Source: a virus. From it: a stretch of 64,000 nt of DNA. The stretch is from positions 1 to 64,000 of the IMG/VR virus record IMGVR_UViG_3300015371_000010; one strand, given 5' to 3'. The notes beneath the pieces were generated by a model that was given only the letters and a program-made list of their open reading frames with translations, was not told the DNA's origin and did not search any database. Positions 57,952-64,000 of the stretch are shown here, one piece after another. How positions within the stretch are numbered: the first letter of the stretch is position 1; every line of letters starts with the position of its first letter. The position numbers and the translations under genes are program-made.

Positions 57952-58950
57952 ATGCCTAACCCCACCCAGAGCGATCTCCACGTCAACGTTCCGCTGACCA
58001 ATGTCTCCGTCGCCTACATGCAGGACAAGTCGCAGTTCATCGCGGACAAGGTCTTCCCCCGGGTGCCGGTGCAGAAGCAGAGCGATCTGTACTGGAAGTA
58101 CTCCAAGTCCGACTGGCGCCGGACCGACGCGCAGAAGCGCGCCCCCGGCACCGAGACGGCTGGCGTTGGCTGGAAGGTCGACACGGGGCAGTACTTCGCC
58201 GAGGTCTGGGGTGTCCACAAGGACATCGACGACCAGGTCCGGGCGAACGCTGACTCCAACTGGAGGCTCGACAGCGACGCGACGACGTTCGTCACCAACC
58301 AGCTCCTGCTCCGCCGGGACCTGGACTGGAACGACAAGTACTTCAAGACCGGACAGTGGGGCACCGACCTCACCGGGGTCACCGGAACCGTGGGTGCCGG
58401 CCAGTTCCTGCAGTGGAGCGACCCGGCTTCAGACCCGATCGTGCAGTTCTCCGACCTGCAGACCAACTTCGTGGAGCAGTCCGGCCGCAAGGCCAACACG
58501 CTGGTCCTCGGAGCACGGGCGATCACTCAGCTGAAGAACCACCCCGACATCATCGACCGCATCAAGTACACCCAGCGTGGTGTGGTGACCACCGACCTGC
58601 TCGCGTCGCTGTTCGATGTGGAGCGGATCCTGGTCAGCTACGCGACGGTGACCGATGTGGCCGAGCTGAACGACGCCAAGGCGCAGGATGCTGCGGCGAC
58701 CTACCGGTTCATGTCCAACTCGAAGAGCGCGCTGCTCTGCTTCACCCCGAGCAGCCCGTCCCTGATGACCCCGGCTGCGGGCTACATCTTCACCTGGAAC
58801 GGCTACCTGGCTGGCAACAGCTACGGGATCCGCATGAAGAACTTCCGGATGGAGCCGATCGCTGCGGACCGCATCGAGGGCGAGATGACCTACGACATGC
58901 GTGTCGTGGCGAAGGACATGGGCATCTTCCTGGCCAACGCTGTCGCCTAG
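57952..58950 (+). CDS. Major capsid protein
   Basis: 332 aa. N-terminal ADKVFPRVPVQKQSDLYWKY, then TLVLGARAITQLKNHPDIID, and C-terminal GYIFTWNGYLAGNSYGIRMK match phage E/HK97-fold major capsids. Surrounded by decoration, protease and head-completion genes, confirming identity. GAGGGAGTGACTAGCC precedes the ATG. Confidence 0.92.
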   Translation: MPNPTQSDLHVNVPLTNVSVAYMQDKSQFIADKVFPRVPVQKQSDLYWKYSKSDWRRTDAQKRAPGTETAGVGWKVDTGQYFAEVWGVHKDIDDQVRANADSNWRLDSDATTFVTNQLLLRRDLDWNDKYFKTGQWGTDLTGVTGTVGAGQFLQWSDPASDPIVQFSDLQTNFVEQSGRKANTLVLGARAITQLKNHPDIIDRIKYTQRGVVTTDLLASLFDVERILVSYATVTDVAELNDAKAQDAAATYRFMSNSKSALLCFTPSSPSLMTPAAGYIFTWNGYLAGNSYGIRMKNFRMEPIAADRIEGEMTYDMRVVAKDMGIFLANAVA

Positions 58951-58958
58951 GAGGCGTC

Positions 58959-59159
58959 ATGGAGAGCGCCTTCGGCGTCGAGCATGGCGGAATCAGCAAG
59001 GGGCTCGGCGGGTTTCTGAAGCCCGCCGGGTCCAAGGCTGGCAAGGCCGTAGCAGTGGCTGGGAAGCGTCGTGGGCCGGTTACCGTCACCGGCGGCGCGC
59101 AGACCGGCGGTAAGTACCGGGCTGGGCAGCTGCCCTACAAGGGCAAGCACACGGGGTAG
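58959..59159 (+). CDS. Small basic capsid-module protein with N-terminal SAFG tag
   Basis: 66 aa. Begins MESAFGVEHGGISKGLGGF, then a Gly/Lys/Arg-rich body (KAGKAVAVAGKRRGPVTVTG) ending PYKGKHTG. The first 14 residues match two other small genes here. Probably packaged with the capsid; could bind DNA. GGAGGCGTC precedes the ATG. Confidence 0.65.
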   Translation: MESAFGVEHGGISKGLGGFLKPAGSKAGKAVAVAGKRRGPVTVTGGAQTGGKYRAGQLPYKGKHTG

Positions 59160-59161
59160 CC

Positions 59162-59266
59162 ATGAAGCGGTTGGCCTGGTTGATCGGGCGGTTCGTGCGA
59201 TGGTTTCTGGGAATGCCTAGACAGCTACCAGGACCAGTACAGAGAAGGGCGGAGTTCCATGCCTAG
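59162..59266 (+). CDS. Amphipathic micropeptide (34 aa)
   Basis: MKRLAWLIGRFVRWFLGMPR then QLPGPVQRRAEFHA: strongly amphipathic and cationic, like a membrane-active helix. It fills the gap between two genes and overlaps the next start; ribosome site GGGGTAGCC is weak. Expression uncertain. Confidence 0.4.
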   Translation: MKRLAWLIGRFVRWFLGMPRQLPGPVQRRAEFHA

Positions 59267-59783
59267 CCAGCTGATCAACAACGAGGCCATCTCTTTCGTC
59301 TGCGCCAAGAACTTCACCTACGCCGGCGAGGACTACCAGATGGGGGACGACTTCCCCCAGGAGGTGGCCAAGAACATCGAGTCTCTCGTCCGAGCTCGGT
59401 TCCTGATCCCGGTCATTGAGTCCACCGACGACAAGCCGCGGCACTGGCATCGAGAGGTACGGACTCGTGAGGAGGCCATGGAGTACCTCAACCGGGATCG
59501 GGTGCAGCTGCGAATGCACCACGAACCGGACTCGGACGAGGTGGTGGACATCGAGAAGCTCACCTACCCGGAGACCACTCCAGAGGCCGAGGAGCTGGCG
59601 GAGTCCCAGAGCGAGGAGACCACGACGGCTGCTCAGGCGGTGCACGACGACCAGTACGACCCCAGCTACCACACGGTGGTGGAGGTCAACACCTACCTGG
59701 CCACCGCCGACGCGGAGGAGCGGGAGCGGGTGCTGGAGGCCGAGCGCAACGGCAAGGCCCGCAAGGGCATCCTGGAGGCCTGA
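59259..59783 (+). CDS. Head-module hypothetical protein (174 aa)
   Basis: MPSQLINNEAISFVCAKNFT, alpha/beta N-terminal domain (about 70 residues), then an acidic tail (DSDEVVDIEKLTYPETTPEA). Position (after MCP) is typical of small head-completion or stability proteins. GGGCGGAG precedes the ATG. Confidence 0.65.
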   Translation: MPSQLINNEAISFVCAKNFTYAGEDYQMGDDFPQEVAKNIESLVRARFLIPVIESTDDKPRHWHREVRTREEAMEYLNRDRVQLRMHHEPDSDEVVDIEKLTYPETTPEAEELAESQSEETTTAAQAVHDDQYDPSYHTVVEVNTYLATADAEERERVLEAERNGKARKGILEA

Positions 59784-60145
59784 TGATCAGCGCGTTCGGT
59801 GTGGACCACGGCGAGGTCTCCAAGGCCTTCGGCTCCAACATCACCCGGTTGGGCTCCAAGCTCGGCTCCGCGACCTCACGGGCCGGCACCAACCTGGTCG
59901 GCCGGGGTGTGGCCAACAAGGGTGCGGCTCGGGCGATGGGGAAGCCGATGACCGGCGCGATGCGCGGGTTCCAGCGGGGTCTGGGCGTGGGCGGCAGTGC
60001 ACAGGGTGCTGTGGGCGGCCGGCTGCAGCGAGCCGGTGCCGGCATGATGAAGCGGCCCGGACTGACCGGGAGCCTGGCCGTGGGTGGCGCTGGCGCCGGT
60101 GGTGGCGCGGCTCTCCTCGGGAATCGGCAGCGCAGGACGTTCTGA
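59783..60145 (+). CDS. Small capsid-module protein with SAFG tag and Gly-rich hydrophobic segment
   Basis: 120 aa. N-terminus MISAFGVDHGEVSKAFGSNI, a basic middle (KGAARAMGKPMTGAMRGFQR), and a glycine-zipper C-terminal half (LTGSLAVGGAGAGGGAALLG). Same design as the next gene. Likely an internal or ejected head protein (inference). ATG overlaps the previous stop. Confidence 0.7.
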   Translation: MISAFGVDHGEVSKAFGSNITRLGSKLGSATSRAGTNLVGRGVANKGAARAMGKPMTGAMRGFQRGLGVGGSAQGAVGGRLQRAGAGMMKRPGLTGSLAVGGAGAGGGAALLGNRQRRTF

Positions 60146-60453
60146 TGCAGAGCGCGTTCGGGATCGAGCACGGGGAGGTCGCCAAGGCCTTCCGCGCGCC
60201 CCGGCCCAAGAAGGGCTACGTCCCGAGGGGCGGTGGCCAGACCGGCCCGCAGAAGACCAAGGGGGCGCTGCACCGGATCGGAGAGGCCGACATCTCCCTG
60301 AAGAACATCGGGACCGCCGCCGGCCGGGGCATGAAGGGCACTGGCGGCTTCCTGGAGCGGCATCCTGGTCTGACCGGCACGGCACTGGTGGGAGGTGGCG
60401 GTGCCGCCGGGTACAAGTACCTGAGCACCAAGCCGCGCAAGAAGGGGTCCTGA
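60145..60453 (+). CDS. Small capsid-module protein with SAFG tag and Gly-rich hydrophobic segment
   Basis: 102 aa. N-terminus MQSAFGIEHGEVAKAFRAPR, a basic middle, then HPGLTGTALVGGGGAAGYKY and a Lys-rich end. It parallels the preceding gene (RPGLTGSLAVGGAGAGGG), so they are probably duplicates. ATG overlaps the previous stop. Confidence 0.7.
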   Translation: MQSAFGIEHGEVAKAFRAPRPKKGYVPRGGGQTGPQKTKGALHRIGEADISLKNIGTAAGRGMKGTGGFLERHPGLTGTALVGGGGAAGYKYLSTKPRKKGS

Positions 60454-60959
60454 TGACCACCACCTACACGGTCCCTGGCGATACCGACAAGGACACCCTG
60501 CGGTTCCTGATCCAGGACACCGACCCGCACGACGCGGATGAGTGGCAGCTCCAGGACGAAGAGATCCAATGGGCCTACGACACCTGGTTCCCGCTCTACA
60601 ACAACCTCTACTTTGTGGCGGCGACGCTGGCAGATACGATCGCAGCGCGTTACGCACGCGAGGCGTCTTACAGCGCCGACGGGGTGAGCATCAGTCTCGG
60701 GCCGGTGGGGGATCAGTACCGAGCTCTGGCTGCGTCGCTTCGAGAGCAGTACAAGAGCTCGCTCGTTGGGGGCGGACCCGACGTGGGTGGCATGGCCCCC
60801 AACGAGCAGCTCCTGCCCGACACCAAGCCGTTCTCCTTCGGCAAGGGGCTGCACGACAACATCGAGGCCGGCCCCCAGGAGTACGGCGGGGTCTACCCGC
60901 CTGAGCAGGCCCTGCAGATCCTGGCCGTGCCCGAGTACGAGCAGGTCGTCGAGCCGTGA
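60453..60959 (+). CDS. Head-tail connector (adaptor) protein
   Basis: 168 aa. TLRFLIQDTDPHDADEWQLQ and DEEIQWAYDTWFPLYNNLYF with TLADTIAARYAREASYSADG match the helical adaptor proteins of siphophages (gp15/gp6-type). A flexible C-terminal tail follows. First of the head-completion genes. Confidence 0.8.
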   Translation: MTTTYTVPGDTDKDTLRFLIQDTDPHDADEWQLQDEEIQWAYDTWFPLYNNLYFVAATLADTIAARYAREASYSADGVSISLGPVGDQYRALAASLREQYKSSLVGGGPDVGGMAPNEQLLPDTKPFSFGKGLHDNIEAGPQEYGGVYPPEQALQILAVPEYEQVVEP

Positions 60960-61369
60960 CCAGCCCGATCACCGCCGAGGCTCGGAAGTACGTCCGGACC
61001 CGGGCCACCGAGGTGATGGAGTACACCTGCCGGATCGAGCGCACCGGGGTGCCCGGGAGCTATGACGAGGACTCGCTGATCTACACCCCCGAGGGCATGG
61101 CCGAGGTGATCTACGAGGGTCCCTGCCGGATCTGGGAGGTCTCTGGAGCGGCCGCGATCGTGGTGGGCGACACCGATGTCTACCAGGTCAGCACCAACCT
61201 CTCGATCCCCTGGGACACCCAGGCCATCGTCAAGCGCTATGACCAGGTGACCGTGCTGACCGCGCCCCAGGACAGCCAGATGGTGGGCAAGCGGTTCGAG
61301 ATCCAGACGGTGGCCAAGGCCGGTGAGCTCCGGGCCACCCGCCGCTTCGAGGTCACGGGGCTGCAGTGA
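60956..61369 (+). CDS. Head closure protein
   Basis: 137 aa, GTG overlapping the previous stop. EYTCRIERTGVPGSYDEDSL and VYQVSTNLSIPWDTQAIVKR with GKRFEIQTVAKAGELRATRR fit head-closure/DUF6093-like beta barrels between adaptor and neck proteins. Confidence 0.75.
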   Translation: MTSPITAEARKYVRTRATEVMEYTCRIERTGVPGSYDEDSLIYTPEGMAEVIYEGPCRIWEVSGAAAIVVGDTDVYQVSTNLSIPWDTQAIVKRYDQVTVLTAPQDSQMVGKRFEIQTVAKAGELRATRRFEVTGLQ

Positions 61370-61824
61370 CCGCCGTCGCCTCTGCCGACATCTCTCGGCT
61401 GACCGAGGCGTTGCGGAAGACCGCCCAGGAGTCCCAGATCACCACCCAGCAGGTGCTGATCCAGTCCGCCAACCACATCCTGGCGGAGATCGAGGCCCGG
61501 GTCCCGGTGAAGACCGGCACGCTGCGGCGCTCCCTGGCGATCAAGGTGGAGACCAACAAGGTGACCATCGGGCCCAACGAGGCCCAGGCCCCGTACGCCG
61601 GCTACGTGGAGTTCGGGACCAAGCCGCATGTGATCAAGCCCAAGAAGCCCGGTGGCTACCTGGTCTTCACCATCGGCGGTCGGAAGATCTTCGCCCGGCA
61701 GGTCCGCCATCCCGGCACCCGAGCGCAGCCCTACGTGGAGCCAGGCTTCGAGGCCTGGGTGGACAGTCTCGGGACGATGGCTGCAGAAGCGAATGTGAAG
61801 GTGTTCAAGGACGCTGCCAACTGA
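61366..61824 (+). CDS. HK97 gp10-like neck protein
   Basis: 152 aa, GTG overlapping the previous stop. IEARVPVKTGTLRRSLAIKV, then APYAGYVEFGTKPHVIKPKK and RQVRHPGTRAQPYVEPGFEA are diagnostic for HK97 gp10/neck-type proteins that join the head to the tail. Confidence 0.88.
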   Translation: MTAVASADISRLTEALRKTAQESQITTQQVLIQSANHILAEIEARVPVKTGTLRRSLAIKVETNKVTIGPNEAQAPYAGYVEFGTKPHVIKPKKPGGYLVFTIGGRKIFARQVRHPGTRAQPYVEPGFEAWVDSLGTMAAEANVKVFKDAAN

Positions 61825-62291
61825 TGCCAAGCTCACTCTCCCGAGGACCGATCACCGACCGGCTACTGGCCGAGTTGGTGACCGAGAACTTCCCGGTGGG
61901 CGACAACGCCTCACCGACGGTGCCCTACGGCTGGCAGGGCGAGCCGAACGACCCAGGGACCACCTTCACGCCATGGATGTCCCTCACCCCCGGAGCCTCC
62001 ACCCTGCAGGCGCCTCCGGGGGCGATGGGCGACTCCCAGAGTGAGTGGCGACTGAGCTACCTGGTCATGTACTCCGGCATCTCCCGGAAGCAGACCGAGG
62101 CGCTGGCGGATCGGATGCGACTCAACCTGACCAACATCGTTCGGGAGTCGATCGACACGCCCACGGGGAAGTGGCGGATCCAGAAGACCACCTGTACCGC
62201 CATCGGCAACACCGCCCGGATCGGGTCGGCCTATCCGGACTACTTCACACAGACAGACTCATTCGAGGTATGGGTCACGAAGGGAAGCTGA
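61824..62291 (+). CDS. Tail terminator protein
   Basis: 155 aa. ITDRLLAELVTENFPVGDNA, VPYGWQGEPNDPGTTFTPWM and LSYLVMYSGISRKQTEALAD match actinophage tail terminators, which sit just before the major tail protein. ATG overlaps the previous stop. Confidence 0.8.
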   Translation: MPSSLSRGPITDRLLAELVTENFPVGDNASPTVPYGWQGEPNDPGTTFTPWMSLTPGASTLQAPPGAMGDSQSEWRLSYLVMYSGISRKQTEALADRMRLNLTNIVRESIDTPTGKWRIQKTTCTAIGNTARIGSAYPDYFTQTDSFEVWVTKGS

Positions 62292-62292
62292 G

Positions 62293-62517
62293 ATGCCGCG
62301 TCCGAAGCAGATCAAGATCACCAAGGACGACCAGGTGGGCTACTGCCTGGAGTCCTCACTGAAGGCCTGGGAGCGCGCTGGCTGGACGCCTGCGGATGAT
62401 GGAAGTAGTGAAGAGGAAGCCCAGGTGAGCGCACACCCGATGGAGACCCAGGTGGTTGACACCGGTGAGCCAGGCCAGGAGGTTCCGCCGAAGAAGACTG
62501 CGAGGAAGGCACCGTAA
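62293..62517 (+). CDS. Small tail-region hypothetical (74 aa)
   Basis: MPRPKQIKITKDDQVGYCLE, then a Glu/Pro-rich disordered end with KKTARKAP. Lies between tail terminator and major tail protein. The C-terminal Lys tail may be structural. No known function. Confidence 0.65.
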   Translation: MPRPKQIKITKDDQVGYCLESSLKAWERAGWTPADDGSSEEEAQVSAHPMETQVVDTGEPGQEVPPKKTARKAP

Positions 62518-62996
62518 TGGCCCGGATCATCCCGAACGAGAACACCTGGATCGGGTTCACGACTGCCGATATCACCGACCTGTCGGCCCCTACGGCCGCG
62601 CAGGTGGCGGCGTGTGTGGACCTCACTGGCTTCTGCATCAGCCTGAATGCCTCGGCCCGAGGCAACACCGTGCCGACGCCGGCCTTCGACTCCCTGTTCG
62701 AGACCAGCACGGCCGGTACCAGCGCGGCGACCTTCGACGCGGACTTCTACCGCGACGACGAGGACGACACCGCCTGGGAGACGCTGCCGCGCGGAACCCG
62801 TGGGACGTTCATCATCGCCAGGTTCGGTGGCACCGGTACCGACAACCTGCCGATCGCCGGGGATGACGTGGAGGTCTGGACCGTGATGGTGACCAGCCGG
62901 ACGATGGCGAACATGAGCTCCAACACGGTGCTCACCTTCACCGCCTCCTGCTCGGTCAACATCGAGCCGGCGGAGGATGCTGTAGTCGCTGCATAG
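62517..62996 (+). CDS. Major tail protein
   Basis: 159 aa. Strand-rich N-terminus (IIPNENTWIGFTTADITDLS) with FDADFYRDDEDDTAWETLPR and GTFIIARFGGTGTDNLPIAG resembles actinophage major tail tube proteins; position before the chaperones confirms it. Overlaps the previous stop by 1 nt. Confidence 0.88.
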   Translation: MARIIPNENTWIGFTTADITDLSAPTAAQVAACVDLTGFCISLNASARGNTVPTPAFDSLFETSTAGTSAATFDADFYRDDEDDTAWETLPRGTRGTFIIARFGGTGTDNLPIAGDDVEVWTVMVTSRTMANMSSNTVLTFTASCSVNIEPAEDAVVAA

Positions 62997-63003
62997 GAAG
63001 GGC

Positions 63004-63015
63004 TAGCATCAGCCC
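63004..63015 (+). promoter_or_regulatory. -10-like TAGCAT spaced for leaderless start
   Basis: TAGCAT (63004-63009), CAGCCC, then GTG 63016. Identical to the 13-mer before 33103. TGTAGT at 62981-62986 could be the -35 with a 17-nt spacer. Confidence 0.5.
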
Positions 63016-63453
63016 GTGCCGACACAGAACGCGGGCAAGACCGTTGAGGCGCGCTCGAAGCAGTCGCAGGCTTCCAAGCGCGCCACCCTGGAGATGCTCC
63101 AGAACAAGCCACGCTCCACCACCGAGTTCTCGCTGTACCTGGGCGACGGCAATGGTGGAGCCAACGAGGTGACCCTGAAGTACCAGGCGATCGGGATGCG
63201 CGCCTACGACCGGCTGGTGGCCAAGCACCCACCCAAGCCCGAGCAGCGGGCCGAGGGTGCTTCCTTCGACATCGACACATTCGCGCCGGCGCTGATCGCC
63301 GCCTGCTCGGTGGACCCGGAGATCTCCCCGGCCGAGGCCAAGCAGATCTGGGACTCCGAGGACTGGTCGCGCGGGGATGTGATGGTCCTGTTCCGCAACG
63401 CGGTCGAGCTGAACAACCGGGGGCTGGACATCCCTTTCAGCGAGCGCGGCTGA
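63016..63453 (+). CDS. Tail assembly chaperone (upstream frame)
   Basis: 145 aa from GTG. Lys/Ser-rich start, then FSLYLGDGNGGANEVTLKYQ and DTFAPALIAACSVDPEISPA / EAKQIWDSEDWSRGDVMVLF, the usual form of lambda gpG-type chaperones. Ends GLDIPFSERG; the slippery site CCCTTTC encodes the PF. The start has no Shine-Dalgarno but TAGCAT 6 nt upstream (leaderless type). Confidence 0.88.
   Translation: MPTQNAGKTVEARSKQSQASKRATLEMLQNKPRSTTEFSLYLGDGNGGANEVTLKYQAIGMRAYDRLVAKHPPKPEQRAEGASFDIDTFAPALIAACSVDPEISPAEAKQIWDSEDWSRGDVMVLFRNAVELNNRGLDIPFSERG
63432..63438 (+). other. -1 ribosomal frameshift site CCCTTTC
   Basis: C-CCT-TTC in the upstream frame slips to CCC-TTT-C: a perfect XXXYYYZ heptamer. After the slip the ribosome reads cag (Gln) and continues open to 63806, giving a predicted 263-aa fusion, the G-T product typical of siphophage tails. 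Confidence 0.9.
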
Positions 63454-63479
63454 GGAAGGACCAGAACTTCTACCTGGAG

Positions 63480-63806
63480 ATGCGCTACTGCAACGAGCAC
63501 GCCATCCCGCACTCCAAGTTCCTGACCTGGGACCCCGAGGACCGCGCCAAGTGTGTCGCCTTCATCCTGGAGGACTCGCTGCGCTGCAGCATGTGTGGCA
63601 CTGCTCCCTGGGAGTGGGAGGAGAACAAGTTCGCCTTCACCGCGGTCGATGAGTTCTGCCAGGGCTGCTACCAGAAGGCCATCTTCGGCGACACGCAGGG
63701 GTCGTCACTGCCCGGGACCAATGTCAAACTGATCCCAACCACCCCGCAGCTCACAGCTCAGATGGCCATCAAGGCCAAGAAGCGGGCCAGGCTGAAGATG
63801 GACTAG
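63480..63806 (+). CDS. Tail assembly chaperone (frameshifted extension)
   Basis: The T-type segment is read mainly by -1 frameshift from 63438 (joined after F-Q-R-A-R). An internal ATG at 63480 gives 108 aa: MRYCNEHAIPHSKFLTWDPE, LRCSMCGTAPWEWEE...CQGCYQKAI (a four-Cys zinc site) and a basic end. Zinc-bearing T domains of this sort are common in actinophage chaperones. Independent start is unlikely as there is no ribosome site. Confidence 0.85.
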   Translation: MRYCNEHAIPHSKFLTWDPEDRAKCVAFILEDSLRCSMCGTAPWEWEENKFAFTAVDEFCQGCYQKAIFGDTQGSSLPGTNVKLIPTTPQLTAQMAIKAKKRARLKMD

Positions 63807-63814
63807 GACGAGAT

Positions 63815-64000
63815 GTGACGAGCCAGCCGGTTGAGGCGAACGTTGTCCTGACAGCGGACAACACTCAATACGACCAGGCGATGAACCAGTCGACTCAGTC
63901 GACTGACCGGTTGGGCTCCTCCCTCGACTCGCTGGGCCGCAAGATCTCCTCGATCACCAAGATGGCGGGGAAGTCCCTGCTCGGGATCACTGCCGCCGAC
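63815..64000 (+). CDS. Tape measure protein (N-terminus, cut by window end)
   Basis: GTG at 63815 starts a frame open to the window end: TSQPVEANVVLTADNTQYDQ then AMNQSTQSTDRLGSSLDSLG, a start shared by actinophage tape measures (amphipathic Gln/Ser-rich helix). Position right after the chaperones fits. ATG at 63813 is not usable because TGA follows. Confidence 0.8.
   Translation, partial: MTSQPVEANVVLTADNTQYDQAMNQSTQSTDRLGSSLDSLGRKISSITKMAGKSLLGITAAD

Noticed and set aside
1-64000. Integrase, attachment site, tRNA cluster, IS element
   Set aside because: Looked for tyrosine/serine recombinase motifs, T-loop sequences and terminal inverted repeats; none found in this window.

Overview
The window looks like about 64 kb of a high-GC siphovirus (tailed, long non-contractile tail) that infects an actinobacterium. 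The evidence is a WhiB-type Fe-S regulator gene, lipoproteins and a class F-like sortase typical of mycelial or mycolate Gram-positives, many GTG starts, promoters spaced for leaderless mRNAs, and a complete capsid and tail assembly set in typical siphovirus order. No integrase, tRNA gene, rRNA gene or IS element was found. Both window ends are open: a lipoprotein gene is cut at base 1 and the tape-measure gene is cut at base 64000.

Layout. (1) About 1-14.8 kb, minus strand: a tightly packed early or accessory operon of small genes. Most are unrecognised, with lipoproteins, a sortase-like lipoprotein, a secreted protein, an XRE regulator, zinc-ribbon proteins and tiny membrane peptides. Many have the same start context (CACATCA...AGGAATGAG-ATG). 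Inside it is a 2.75-kb gene-free stretch (about 1.9-4.68 kb) filled with some 50 directly oriented copies of a TGCCTGCC-type motif about 52-54 bp apart. It abuts the stop codon of a gene (4673-5440) whose product resembles RAMP/Cas7-fold proteins and has a histone-like Lys/Ala tail. (2) 14.8-16.8 kb, minus strand: four overlapping virion-type genes (BppU-like, collagen-like, lectin/LamG-like and repeat-containing). (3) 16.9-18.2 kb, plus strand: a two-TM protein and a GH26-like glycosidase, then a terminator. (4) 18.6-32 kb, plus strand: replication and nucleic-acid metabolism: DnaB helicase, DnaG-type primase, gp32-like SSB, DNA polymerase III alpha, HNH, Cas4-like nuclease, two DNase I-like (EEP) proteins of which one appears circularly permuted, an RHH regulator with palindromic operators on its own start, RuvC-like resolvase, WhiB and a TerS-like protein. 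(5) 32-43 kb: adsorption apparatus (BppU-like, collagen-like, CBM, FnIII and fibre proteins) and a holin. (6) 43.4-63.8 kb: CHAP-type hydrolase, large terminase, portal, a 1193-aa virion protein, MuF, XkdF-like protease, scaffold, decoration protein, major capsid, three small proteins sharing a SAFG(V/I)(D/E)HG tag, head-tail completion proteins, major tail protein and tail chaperones with a canonical -1 slippery heptamer (CCCTTTC), then the start of the tape measure.

How it fits together. Leftward genes probably act early on the host surface and in regulation. Rightward genes replicate the genome with a phage-encoded helicase, primase, SSB and Pol III core, resolve junctions with RuvC, then build the virion. 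Promoter evidence includes two or three sigma70-like promoters firing leftwards, two of them followed within about 100 nt by an intrinsic terminator ahead of the first gene (attenuator or small-RNA architecture), and a set of plus-strand starts with TANNNT exactly 6 nt before the start codon (leaderless promoters).

The best candidates for something new are the oriented motif array beside the RAMP-like gene, the circularly permuted EEP nuclease, and the shared SAFG tag on small capsid-module proteins. Function calls rest on reading motifs by eye; no database search was run.
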